From Dictyophora rubrovolvata (Eukaryota > Basidiomycota > Agaricomycetes > Phallales > Phallaceae), in NCBI GenBank assembly GCA_029959195.1, contig CP114120.1:2480001-2544000 (forward strand): 64,000 nucleotides of DNA. Reading direction: 5' to 3'. Positions within the stretch are counted from its first letter, which is position 1; each line of letters opens with the position of its first letter. The notes beneath the pieces are model-generated. The model had not been told where the DNA came from. It worked only from the letters and a program-made list of their open reading frames with translations, and searched no databases. A program made the position numbers and the translations under genes. Below are positions 47,789 to 58,618 of the stretch, piece by piece.

Positions 47789-49442
47789 ATGCCTGTCGAA
47801 CCTCAATCTCTTTTTCAGCTGACAAAAGATAATATTGTTCCCGTTGTGTACGCGTCTCACGTAGGCCAACTCATTTGCGTGGCATCTCTCTGCTTGCTAG
47901 TTTGGGACATTTGTTTGTTAGATTTTGCTTCCTCGTTAGAAGTTACGCTAACCATATTTTAGTAATTACTTTCGAGAAAGAGGTCAAAAATGTCAGTTTG
48001 TATCGTAACAATCTCTCAACAGTCGCGTTTAGCAGGTCGAATATATATATGGCGGAAATCACCTCTAGTCAACCTAATGAAAATTGTCTTGAACCGATAG
48101 TGAGTATGATTGTTATACATATTTCACATACATATACTGAATTCTATTCAGTTGGGTACCTTTTAGCTTTTCGTGAGTAATCAAAAATACTCAAAAAAGT
48201 ATTTTTGATTGCGATTCCTAAGCATGTTTTACAAGCATTCGAATTTATCGTATGTTTAAGACTAAATCCGATATAGCTTGAAACTGAAAAAATAAGCCTT
48301 AAGGTTATTTAGCCTCCAACCCCGGTTCCGGAACTGTAAGTAGCTATCTTTTTCAAGTAAAAAATTGGAAGTTTTCGCTTATTAAGTCCACTTACTTAAG
48401 GCGTGAGTAATTCGGCGATGTCTCCTTGTTTTCTTTGAAAATCCTCGAAATTGCTCCATCTGACAGCTGCAGCATTCTTGGGGCCTTTATATACTGGTCC
48501 CAAATCGTGAATCTATATGTATTACAAGCAGGCTTAGCCGTTCGTGTCTGGGCCATTTTCGAAAGAAGTACGCGTGTAAAATGGCTTTTAATTTTGCTCA
48601 TGGCGGGCTCCTTAATTTCCATGGTGACAATTTACGCCGTTAACACACAAGTATGGCAACATCAACATTGTCTCAACTTTGATGTTAACTATTCGTGCAG
48701 ATAGTTGGGCGCATACGACATCTTCAACATCGCAAGTCTTGTCATATTTCGAAATTGGGGAGATTTAATTTGAAAACAGCTCAACTTTTATACGGATGCA
48801 ATCAAGTTAATTATCCCCTTCCTGGCGCCTACAGCGCGATCTATTATCCGGCCTTAGCCTTGGAAGTGAGTAAGCATGGACTGAAAGTAAATTCCTTTGA
48901 TAATTATTTAGATTGTATTTTTTTCCATGACCATGTTCCAAGTCATTCGGCATCGTATTGCGAATCAAGGGACACCTCTGATATACTTTATTGCAAGGAA
49001 TAGCGCTGTATTCTCTCTATGTACGTGTGAACTTCGGGGTTCCGGGACATTCATTGATCCAGTGTATAGTTGCATTGCGTAAGTTCAGCAACACAGGAGT
49101 GAACATTTCACTTCGAAAAAATTGAAACATACATCATCCGTATTTAGTTGTCACTGGATTCGCTGTTGCTGGCTCGTTTGTTTTGGAGCTGTGCTCGCCG
49201 GCGAGGGACTCGAAGTGAGCGTGCGATTATCAAAAATGTTGTTCTTTATAAAAACTTCGGAATCTGACATAGTTTTTTCCAGTGTCTACATGGCCGTGCT
49301 ATCTGTGAATGGTTCACGGCTCATTTTAAACATTAGAGATAGAGTGCATAACCATTCACCCAGTTGGCACGTCACTAGCACTACTGACCTGAAAACCATT
49401 CCACCTCACCAATCTTCCGGCTCGTCGGGCTATCCTGCATAA
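47789..49442 (+). CDS. DUF6533-like multi-pass membrane protein 2
   Basis: A second DUF6533-type membrane protein. The start MPVEPQSLFQLTKDN precedes the first helix (VYASHVGQLICVASLCLLVWDI). An intron follows, then LITFEKEVKNV and, after another intron, WRKSPLVNLMKIVLNRY; this order of helix, acidic loop, W-rich strand and RY is the DUF6533 signature. A third helix region reads QIVNLYVLQAGLAVRVWAIFERSTR and WLLILLMAGSLISMVTIYAV. The C-terminal block VYMAVLSVNGSRLILNIRD is the usual family end, with the stop TAA at 49440-49442. Exon borders in the middle (48180-48420 and 48690-49120) are approximate. Function unknown; no obvious ligand. Confidence 0.68.
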
Positions 49443-49790
49443 CTTTGCTCCTTTGACGGCGGAAATCATAAATCCCGTCCCAATCAAGCCGTTATATACG
49501 TGAACTTGTGACTCATGGCAGGTGAGCAAAAGTATCTAAAAGCAAAAGTTTCGAATCTGGAGTGACACAACAAAAAAACTTATCCCATAATGGTTTTTTT
49601 TCCAATGTTTATCTAGTCCTCACTTTTTCTCGTATATTTATTGTTTTTCGAAAAGAATATAACATTCATGTTCAATTTCATGCCGAGATAAACATGACGT
49701 AAGAGGAAAAGGCTTACACCCCGTGTGCACCCTAACCAGTTCTTGGATTTCGAAATCTTCTTAATTCTTTATTTTTCTTTCGCTGCCACC
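49443..49790. other. Intergenic region
   Basis: About 350 bases before the NmrA-like gene, AT-rich, and likely to contain its promoter. Nothing else seen. Confidence 0.5.
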
Positions 49791-50916
49791 ATGACCACAT
49801 CTATCTTAATCACTGGGGGAACCGGTAGAACGGCTCTTGAGATCATTGATACCCTTCTCAGCCGTCCTGATTGCCCTCCTCTACGTATACTTGTGAGACC
49901 ACAAGGCGTCGAGGCGTTGAAAGAATCTTTTCCATTGTTAACCTCTTCTCCACATTCAATTTTCGCCGCAGACTACATGGACGAGGAAACTCTAGATCCT
50001 GCCTTTCAAGACGTGTCGATCGTTGTGCATAATGGACCCAGTATCCATCAGAACGAAGTGGTCAGTCCCAAACAATCTCATTTTGTGCCTCCAAAACGCC
50101 TCAAAATTTCCTTGATATGAAACGTTTAGGCTATGGCAATCTCGGTTATCGAAGCCGCCAAAAGAGCAAGAGTCGGTCTCTTTATCTTTTGCAGTGTCCT
50201 ACACCCCATGAGGTCGAAGCTGGTGACCCATAGAATGAAATTAACGTGAGCTCGATGGTGTCTCGACAGGTGAAGCTTATGATGTCCAGGATCGAAGAAT
50301 ATCTTGTAGAAAGTCGAATCAACTACTGTATCCTTCACGTAAGTAGACCGTTGGACCACCCATTCGCTGTTATCTATCTGATCTACCTTGAACCTTTCAG
50401 CCTACGCACTACATGCAAAACGTATCATTTAGCCATATAATGCAAACTGGGCGGATTCCTCTAGGATATTCCGAGATGGTTGAACAAGGTTTTATCGATC
50501 TGCGGGACTTCGCTTTGGTAGTTCGGCAGATTATTCTCGACCCTATTATGAAGCATAATCGAGCGACGTATGAACTTGTCGGGGAAAATCGAACATACTC
50601 CGAAGTTGCGGCGGTTATTCAAGAAGCTTTGGGTCGAGAGGTCAAGTGCGAATACGTACCTACTGATAGGTATATCGCCATGTTAAAGGAAGGCGGTGTC
50701 ATCCAAAGTGAATATGCGGAAGACGCCATGGAGAGGATCATCGTCTATCACAACCGATGGTATCAGAACCTTCCTTTTTCAAACGCCTGACGTCATGAAA
50801 AGCTAATCATGCTCTCTAGGGGTCTAACTGGTAACGCCAATGTGCTCCGATGGTTGTTGGGACGGGAACCAAGAGGTTGGAAAGGATATACCAGGGATAT
50901 GCTCAGTGAGGTCTAG
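49791..50916 (+). CDS. NmrA-like NAD(P)-binding protein
   Basis: An atypical short-chain dehydrogenase of the NmrA/isoflavone-reductase type, cytosolic, either an enzyme or a redox sensor. The start MTTSILITGGTGRTALEII has the glycine motif GGTGRTA of NmrA-like proteins, where a typical SDR has TGxxxGxG. Next is LRILVRP, which ends the second strand, then FAADYMDEETLDPAFQDVSIVV. After an intron come AMAISVIEAAKRARVGLFIFCSVLHP and, later, RIEEYLVESRINYCILH. PTHYMQNVSF and the substrate-side block QTGRIPLGYSEMVEQGFIDLRDFA follow. The C-terminal exon reads GLTGNANVLRWLLGREPRGW and ends at TAG 50914-50916. Introns are predicted near 50061-50131, 50191-50270, 50340-50401 and 50760-50819. The substrate is unknown. 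Confidence 0.82.
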
Positions 50917-51241
50917 AATGGTGGAAACGTCGACCACAAGTTTGAAATGATAACATTACTTGTCATGTTTATCGTTGAATCAGTCAGTTGTTTGTTTGAT
51001 TGTTGGTACATGTCCTTTGATAGTCCACGCTCCGCAGTGCGCTCTTAAGGTCCAACGTATGTCTATCACTGGCATGCTTCGATGACCGTTGGATTATGAG
51101 CCGGACGATTGGAAAAGATATTGATCGCCATAGATCGATCGCTAGTCAGATATATGTTTGCTCTGTTGGGACTTGTCAATCTGATGCACATTGTTAAATA
51201 TGCCAAGCTGGAGTGGATTATTCTACAATTACAACATATTC
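50917..51241. other. Convergent 3' intergenic region
   Basis: 325 bases between the ends of the NmrA-like gene and the minus-strand Arp6 gene. It should hold both transcript ends. No gene seen. Confidence 0.5.
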
Positions 51242-53198
51242 CTATCTGCGTGATGTATCTCGTTTGGTTTTGGGGGCCACAACTACCTTCTCCCGCTTTT
51301 TAGCAAGTGATCTCTTAACGACTTTTTTCACCTCCGATACCTCACTATCCTCATCGCCACTTTCAACCACACCGCGGCTACCGGCCCCATTCTTATCTCG
51401 ACGAGGGGGTCGAGTGGGGGCCTGCGGTTTTTCTTTTATAGGATCCCAGTCGAATTGCCGGAACTTCCTTCGACAGGCATTACTTCCACCTTCATTATAT
51501 TCTTCTCGGCTGACCGTATAGTTGCTGTACAAAGAAGAGTTGGCAAAGGCATGCGCAGCCTTGTATGTTTCGATGATGGGCCTGTAAATAGATACTCAGG
51601 ACGGATGCCAATAGAATGTCCTCTGATACTCACTTTTCTGAAGGATACACCTCAACGATGTATTCCGTGGGGGCCAAAGCACGTAACTCCTGGCGCCTAA
51701 AAAAAATCAGTGACATTGTGCGTTTCACGAAGAGAGTGAACCTAAGGTACAATCGGTCTGCAAAGTTTGGGAAGCACGCATTTCCACCGATCAAGCCTAC
51801 GTTTGCCCAAAACATTCCCTGCAACTCTTCCGGGATGGATAGTATCGAATCGGCTATGGCATAATGTACTCCGACTTGGGAAAGACCTAAAGGTTTTAGA
51901 GTCGACTAGCCTTAGTATAGAAACTTGAAAAAGATACCGATGTCAGTAGGATTAAATATAAGCTCTGGCACTGAGAAGCGTTCATTTGTCATGTACAAGA
52001 TCTGCTCTGATTCTTCCAGTTGTGGTTCCGTAGTTTCGGTACGGCTTTGGCCGAACTGCGAAGAAATCTTGTAAATGTTTTGCTCGCGCACATAACCATG
52101 CCGATTGCGAGAAAAATCTGGAAGAACATAGTGCAGAGCGCCGTTGTTGCCGGGAATACTAAAAGCGAGAAAGAATGAAAAAAAAAACCCTGCATTTGCC
52201 ATTGGCTGAACTGACCGGCTTCTTTTTAAGTCGTCTTTAAAAGAAGTTGTAACATAGCAGCACTTCTCCTTGATATCATTGACAATATGGGTCTGATCGA
52301 GCATATTCCATTGTCGAAAGGATACTAAGTTAGACAGATGATTGGTCAAAAGTTTTCCGCCTACATCAATCCTACATTTTGCCGTAAACTAGTCAATAAT
52401 CAAGATTATCGGCGTCAGATGTGTCAATACCTGCGTACACCACTCCATAATATTTGATTCTTCATGATCGGAATCACGTGGGTAAAGCTAAATCCCGAAT
52501 CAACAATAATAGAACATTCTGGAAACGAAGCCTGTGGATATAGTGGTGATGCAAATAGTGTTCCATAAGGCATCAAAGCTGCAGCTTCAAATTGCAATTA
52601 CTTAGTCTGCGGTCAACTTCCTTGGGTACAGAAGCATACCTGGACATCGTACACAGCTTTCAAATTCGTATTCTTCAAAAATAAGTTGGTCATATTTCTC
52701 TTGGATACTGCGCAAGTTGAGGGGTGGTTCCGTTATCAAAATAGATGTATTCTTCAAGTCTAGCTACAGATGAATATCAGGCGTAAATAAGCCCTCTTTT
52801 TTTTCAAAAAAAAAAAACACATGCCGCCATTCTTTCAGAACCGAATAAGTTATCCCAAACAGCCTTTTGAACATCCCAGTCGATGAGATAACCCTAAACG
52901 GAATATTCAGAAAAAGATTTGGGGCGTAACAGATGACCTTAGCTCACACGTTCAAACGGAAGACGGTATGTCAAAGAAGAATAATCATGACATTCTTCAA
53001 ATTCTTGACCAATGTACAGCTGTTTATCCCCTTTTGACCGGATAGCTGCATTCGGTATTAACCTAGATGAGATTTGTCAATTTTGGAATAGAAATAAACT
53101 GTGTTTTAAATGACTTACCACCTCGGAATGTTCAACTCCGTTGCTAAACCGCCCTTGATCGTATGCGCTCCATTGTCGAGGATGACGATAGGTCCCAT
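51242..53198 (-). CDS. ARP6: Actin-related protein 6 (Arp6)
   Basis: A nuclear actin-fold protein that is a subunit of the SWR1/SRCAP complex, which places histone H2A.Z into chromatin. The start MGPIVILDNGAHTIKGG is the phosphate-1 loop of the actin fold, with H/T rather than the S/T of actin. LIPNAAIRSKGDKQLYIG follows after the first intron. Further blocks are SILITEPPLNLRSIQEKYDQ, SIIVDSGFSFTHVIP (phosphate-2), IDVGGKLLTNHL, and near the end LQGMFWANVGLIGGNACFPNF and ELRALAPTEYIVEVYP. The end has VSREEYNEGGSNACRRKFRQFDW and a Lys/Arg-rich tail (KKREKVVVAPKTK) that extends past the usual Arp6 end. About ten short introns are implied. Identity is secure. Confidence 0.9.
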
Positions 53199-53900
53199 GG
53201 AGCGAGTATCCCGCGACAGCCCGCAACCTGAGTTGGAACCGCGCCCCACAACCAGCTTGGTCAGCAGGATCAGCAAGCACCTACAACTTCGGCAGCGGTG
53301 TTTGCATTTTTGCGCTGCCGGACACGGCCGATTCTATTCGAATGGCCAATGGGACTAATTTTTCAATGATCACCCTATTTTAGTGTTATCTGATGGATTA
53401 ATGGTATGTGTGAGATCTTATCGATCTTATCATTTGGGCGCTGTATCCAACGAACGGACATGAATCTGCTAGTGTGCCAACAGGCAATCAACCTTTGTTG
53501 AAAGAGCTTTTTTTTAATTATTTTAAGTACACAGACTTGTAGCAAACTCCACCGGAACCAGAGAAGCTGATTACTAGGGTGATCCAGATTCCAGATCCAA
53601 TCCAGATCCAGACAAAAAACCCGCCATGTGCCGGAATCGAACCAAGAAAACCTAAATAAGGTCTCTCACTATGTAATATATTAAGAACACACTTATAAGT
53701 TGGATTTTCTTTAACAGAAAGTGATCAAACAAAAAATTAGTCCCATTGGTCGACGAAGCAGCAGGCGGAAGCAGCCGCAGCTTATTAAATCATCCAAGGC
53801 TGAGCCCGTGCGTCTGTGGGTGCTGCTGACCAAGCCCACTGCGCTCCCTCGAGTCACGAGAATCGGTCACATGCTGTGTGGGGGACGCCGAGTTTATATC
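53199..53900. other. Region between Arp6 and an F-box/LRR gene
   Basis: About 700 bases between divergent starts. It contains a short run of CCAGATCCA-type repeats (53584-53615) and a B-box-like sequence on the minus strand (GGTTCGATTCC near 53630, followed by TTTTTT). No 5' half of a tRNA could be matched to it, so no tRNA is called. An open frame runs in from 53721 to the F-box gene but its first 60 residues look non-coding. Confidence 0.4.
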
Positions 53901-55527
53901 ATGTCGTCGCTCCAAAATCTTCCACAAGAATTATACTACGCGATTTTGTCGGAAATACCTACAACATTTCTCCAACGTACTACTCTAGATCTTTCTCGAG
54001 CAATCCCGCATTCGCCAGTACCTTTGCAGTTTTTATTTGAATCTGTAACCATTACCCGCCCGGAGCAGGTACCGCAGCTTTACCGAAGGCTCAAATTTTA
54101 CTCTAAAGAACCGGGTTTGGAATGCCTTTGGATTAAATCTTTCACTCTTCTGGAGTGGGCCGTGGATGCAGACGTCTTAATCAACACATTAGTTCTGTGT
54201 ACCTCATTGAATCACCTGAGCTTACGCGTCGGTCCTGTGTTTGCACCTGAACACCTTGAGGATTTGTTTAGACGCCCATTTTCTTCTTTGATTTCGCTCA
54301 ATATTCGATTCAGACCTTAGTATGTGATATGAATTTTTTCTGCATTTCTAATTTAGTTAACATGCGATTTCTTTGTAAAGCGTAAAGACGGCTACTTACT
54401 ACCAGTTCCTGAAGGGATCATACTTTGACTCAATTTTCGAGCACATATCTACTTGGGCCTCAAGCGAGCTCAAACGTTTATCTATTACTCAAGATCCATT
54501 ACCTGCCCAAAACCCAAATGAAAAAGCGTTCGCTCAACCCATTGTTTTCTTTTCATTTGCTCCGTTGAAGGCGTTAAGCGCGTCATCCGCAGTGCGGGCA
54601 CTCACTCATCTCCGTCTCAGCATACCATCTCGTCGCTTCGTTCCATACCTAGCTGAATCCAACTCTTCTTCAATTTTCGATATTCGTGCATTCCCAAGTC
54701 TAATATCGCTAGATCTTTCTTCATGCGTAGTGCATGCTGCCGACCTACCCCTTTTAATCAATTATATTGGAAAAAGCCATTTAAAACATCTCATCTTCGA
54801 CTATGCTCACGTAGGCAATGGAAACGTTGTGGAGTGGGAAGCTTTGGGAAAAGCGATTGCCCTAGCCGATGTGGCTCCTAGCCGGGAACGCGAAAAGGTT
54901 TTAAAGGCGTGGGCCGGCGCACCGCCGTCTATGGCCGCACAGAACGAGCAGGGCTCTACTACGCACAACCCCGAGATGGTGCCTCATAAACGAGGTAGAA
55001 AAGGATTGGCTACCGCAACAATATCGTTACGTGAACGACCTGCTGGGCGTGCCATTAAAGGACCTCCCGAATCCATATCACGGGCAACTATTCAACAGTT
55101 AGGAAAATTGAGGATAGTGCCCACGGTGCCGCGTCTTCAATTTTTATGTATTAATGGATTGTCAAATGATACTGAAGACATGGCAAGATCCGAATTTACG
55201 AGAGGCTGGACAGACGGTTTGCGTCAACTGCGGGCAACTTGGACAAGGCTTTTGCAAAGTCAATCCAACCGCAATGTTCGGCTCTTCCGCTTTGATGCGT
55301 CTTCCGAGTGGAACCCGGCTTCAGGATCATTTGGCCTTGTCGAAATTGGACTTCAAGGTCAAGATGACTTTTGGGATTGCTTGGCATCCAGCTCGATTTC
55401 TCCTCCTTTGATATGTTCCGCAACAAGTGCTGCGGAGATGGCAGTGATGAGTGAGTGCCAACACACAGACATCGATGGAAGCTCTCGTTGTTTTCCTGCT
55501 GACGTCTGGCCAGCTGACTTTAATTAA
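53901..55527 (+). CDS. F-box/LRR-like protein
   Basis: A likely ubiquitin-ligase adaptor of 521 residues. The start MSSLQNLPQELYYAILSEIP is an F-box and continues TTFLQRTTLDLSRAIPHSPVP, a form found in many agarics. Then come LRR-like strands such as LNHLSLRVG, LISLNIRFRP, LTHLRLSIP and LISLDLSSC. One intron is predicted at 54320-54380, which joins RFRPY to VKTATYYQF. A charged linker (RERPAGRAIKGPP, 55030-55080) precedes the last LRR-like parts. The start at 53901 is preferred to an earlier ATG-like frame at 53721 because the F-box begins there. The stop is TAA at 55525-55527. Two other F-box genes lie in the window. Confidence 0.72.
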
Positions 55528-56262
55528 TTTATAGCAGAAATGGAAGGGGTCTATTCGCACAAAGGAGATTAATGAAGTTATTTTTAGTGTGTCCTTACTT
55601 CAAATATCTAGAGGAAAGGACCTTCCAAGTCAGTGTCATGCACCGATTGCTATTTCCTTTTCAGCAGCTCGTGTCATGCAGCCGATTAATGGAAGTAATG
55701 GAAACGGATTTTAACCCTTTTGTATCACCTCACTTTAATAGTCCATGCACCTGCGTTACGATTACTCATAAAAACTCTGAGGTATGGACACACTATAGCC
55801 TATGTAAAACGGACTATACCAAGGCTTCAAACAGACAGGGGAAACAGCAAGGCGCATGAGGCCGATTCAAAACTGGGAAAAATAGATATCAAAGGTTCCC
55901 AATGGTGACAAAGAAAGCGCATCGAAAAAACGTGAGTGGGATCCGTAAGGAAAGTCAAGAAAGGAAGGGATGTGCTCAGGCCAGGGGGTTATTTCATGAC
56001 CTCGGATTCTTTATACTTAATGTGATGGGATAACGGTAAGATTCGTGAAATAGCCTGGCCGTTGCTCTCATTCGTATGGTAAGGTTCCTGACCAGAAGAA
56101 GAATTCAAATGCAATCTGTGAACAATCGGTTGAAAGTTATTCCGAAATTATTCTTATAATATCTTTCAAGTTCTGTGGCGAAAGACAAAGCGGTATCCTT
56201 CCCCTCGTTTAGGATTCCTCTATTTATATTCCCCGTTTCTTCAGTTTTTAAAGTCATCTCAA
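55528..56262. other. Intergenic region
   Basis: About 735 bases between two F-box genes on the same strand. A plus frame at 55572-55859 has no domain and reads as chance. The downstream gene's promoter should be here. Confidence 0.45.
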
Positions 56263-57600
56263 ATGAACCTTCAAGGTTTGACGGCTCGGTCTTTACAAGA
56301 GGTTGGATCCATCCCACCATCTTCCATTTTAACCATCCCAAACGAAATCTCATGCCGCATATTTGAACTTGCATCTTCCACCTCTTCTCACTTCTCGCTG
56401 CATAATATGCCTTTGGTAATATCCCATGTGTGTCAGTCTTGGCGTCAGATAGCCATCAACTATCCACTTTTGTGGGCGCACATTGTTTTGGAGGACAAGC
56501 CGAAGACTCTCCTTTTCGCGAGTCTCTGCGCTGACAGAGCAGGCTCGCACGTTGCCCTCTATATTACCGTGCGGTGCAGAGCAAACTCCCCCAATCAGAC
56601 GAACGTAGGCTTGTGGTTGGGAACCAGGCCGCTCGGTATCAAAGCACTAAGGGTGGTGCATTTGGCCAGAGGCCAATTTAACCATCTCTTGGCGATCATC
56701 CCGTCTCTTTCTCTTATACGGCTTGAGACATTCGAATTGCTGGGCTTGGAAGAAGTCAATTTACCAAGTTTGGAGACCGTAGCGAGTATAATGGCGACGA
56801 CCCCTTCCCTGCGATCCTTGTCTTTATCTGGACTTGAAACTTGGATTTTTCACATATCCTTCAGAAACGTTACTCGCAGTCTTACTCATTTATCCATCGG
56901 TGCACTTTCTCATGTCGATTACTTCTTTCCACTCCGGGTAGACGCTGCTCTCGAAATCATCGCTTGTTGTATAAATCTTCGCACCCTCGAATGCTTCACT
57001 CTAGCAGACGAAGAAGATAATACCCCTCCTGTAACGACATTACCTCATCTTTCTTCACTGACAATCGGTGACGGGCCAGAAACATGTCGACTACTAAAGT
57101 ATCTCGCCGCACCTCGTTTAATTAATTTTCGAATGGCGCACGGACAAGTTTTCAATGAGATGGAGCAAGAAATAGTTGTGTCCTATGCGCCTGATGAGCG
57201 AGAAGGATATGAGGACCTTTTTGTGGAATGCTTTCACACTTTCTGTAATGCATCTAATGCCCTCGTTATTACTCAACTCATGTGGGAAGGATGTGTCGTT
57301 GGACTGGAGCTTTTGGAAAGCTGCGCTCCATATCTGCAAGGTCTCGAGGATGTGGAAATTTCTGGAATGCAAACCGTATCAGGTTCTATCTTCGTTTCGC
57401 CACACGAAGGTTCCAATCATTTCTATCCCCATCTTAAATCACTCTCCTTCGTCGGATGCTCCATAGATCCGGTATGGTACAATGACATCAGAACCCTTTA
57501 TCAACGAACTCCGGGTTCAAATTTGGCACGTTTAGACCGCTACCCTCGAATTACCTTTCGACGATGTGTTGGTGTTAGCGACATATGTTTGGAGGAGTGA
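56263..57600 (+). CDS. F-box protein with LRR-like repeats, single exon
   Basis: A 445-residue frame without introns. The F-box begins near residue 20 (IPPSSILTIPNEISCRIFEL) and continues with ISHVCQSWRQIAINYPLLWAHI, the classic agaric F-box ending in W. LRR-type strands follow (LIRLETFELLGL, PSLRSLSLSGL, NLRTLECFTL, LPHLSSLTIG, PHLKSLSFVGCSI). It is expected to serve as an SCF ligase adaptor. An ATG at 56263 opens MNLQGLTARSL. The stop is TGA at 57598-57600. It follows another F-box gene on the same strand, though the two are not close copies. Confidence 0.8.
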   Translation: MNLQGLTARSLQEVGSIPPSSILTIPNEISCRIFELASSTSSHFSLHNMPLVISHVCQSWRQIAINYPLLWAHIVLEDKPKTLLFASLCADRAGSHVALYITVRCRANSPNQTNVGLWLGTRPLGIKALRVVHLARGQFNHLLAIIPSLSLIRLETFELLGLEEVNLPSLETVASIMATTPSLRSLSLSGLETWIFHISFRNVTRSLTHLSIGALSHVDYFFPLRVDAALEIIACCINLRTLECFTLADEEDNTPPVTTLPHLSSLTIGDGPETCRLLKYLAAPRLINFRMAHGQVFNEMEQEIVVSYAPDEREGYEDLFVECFHTFCNASNALVITQLMWEGCVVGLELLESCAPYLQGLEDVEISGMQTVSGSIFVSPHEGSNHFYPHLKSLSFVGCSIDPVWYNDIRTLYQRTPGSNLARLDRYPRITFRRCVGVSDICLEE

Positions 57601-58618
57601 CGTTTTTGTTGCCTGTACTGATCATGCCCGGTGCTCAACTAATGGGAAACAACATGTTTAACTTCGTTCAGACATCATTATTCATCGTCTGTTATTTTGA
57701 ATAGTTTCAAATCATGGAAACTGCCCATTCTGTTCCTTCAAAGCTTGACATCTGCTGCGCATGCGCGCTACGACGTAGTGCGGACCGTTTCACTGGGTCC
57801 GAGCCACAGATTGGTCATTCGTCTGCTCATATTTCTTTTTCTTTTCATATCATTCATCTTTCTCTTTCTCCTTCTCCTTCTATCTTATCCGTCGCCTCAT
57901 GTTCTTATCCAATTTGATATGCCGGAAAACACGTTGAAATCTTCATGTATGTAGTTTTCCGGCAATATAAACTTTAATGAGCGACTGAGAAGATTTTATT
58001 TTAAGAAAAGCTCGAGTAGTTTAAATAAACATCAGTGATCCGCGTCAGTTGTTCCGGATGACATTGCCGCGTCCTGAAGCCTTCAGGCCTGAAGAAGGCT
58101 CCAGGACGCGGCAATGTCATCCGGAACACTTGCCCAGATCACTGATGCCTTTACTGTCCTTTCCAAGGCTATTTTGAACGATATCCTAAAGGACAAGCTC
58201 TGGCTGGGCCCTATATCGCATTTTATTGTTTAGACGAATTCGACCAGTTAAGGAAATACTCAAACGTATAGCTATCATACGCACGAATAATTGGTTTGCA
58301 TATGAACATTTCATTCTCTTTGGGGCACCGGCTCCTTCCACGCTGAATGTGAATAATTATAAATAAACTCGATTATCGACTGAAGTTTCTTCCGATGTAG
58401 AAAAATCTAAAAATAAAAGTTTTGTTGATGTTCTCATTGGAAATCGTCTAGTCATGTGAACACGACGGACCGAGAAATTCTTAAGCATGGATCATGGCTT
58501 TCTACGGCATTACGTGGAATGTTTGGCTTAGAACCTCCCTTAATCGTTATTTATGGAAAGGTCACGAAGATAATGAATTGAGTTCCGCTACCGTCTTTGT
58601 TCCTGCCAATTCTTGACA
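57601..58618. other. Intergenic region holding a hairpin element
   Basis: About 1 kb. A hydrophobic frame at 57697-57954 is a CTTTTTCTT-rich tract read as Leu/Phe and is not called. The hairpin at 58030-58147 is listed separately. Confidence 0.45.
58030..58147. repeat. 118-bp near-perfect hairpin, MITE-like
   Basis: The outer 11 bases CATCAGTGATC match GATCACTGATG at the far end. After an unpaired stretch of 8-9 bases, 27 bases at 58050-58076 (TGTTCCGGATGACATTGCCG and on) pair perfectly with 58102-58128. AGCCTTC/GAAGGCT pair next, leaving a 9-base loop. Such an arm is far too long to be chance and is richer in GC than its flanks. It could be a miniature inverted-repeat element or a foldback repeat; a transcribed version would fold as a small-RNA precursor. 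Confidence 0.75.

Noticed and set aside
53610-53700. Minus-strand tRNA with B-box GGTTCGATTCC followed by TTTTTT
   Set aside because: The B-box is perfect, but the T-stem has a mismatch and no matching 5' acceptor (GCCATGT-like) lies upstream within tRNA range. It may be a SINE scrap.
53721-53900. N-terminal extension of the F-box/LRR protein
   Set aside because: The 60 extra residues are basic and low in complexity, and the F-box motif starts at the ATG at 53901.
57697-57954. 85-residue membrane-like frame
   Set aside because: The hydrophobic run comes from a CTTTTTCTTTTC tract; there is no domain, no conserved start and an alternative frame of equal length.
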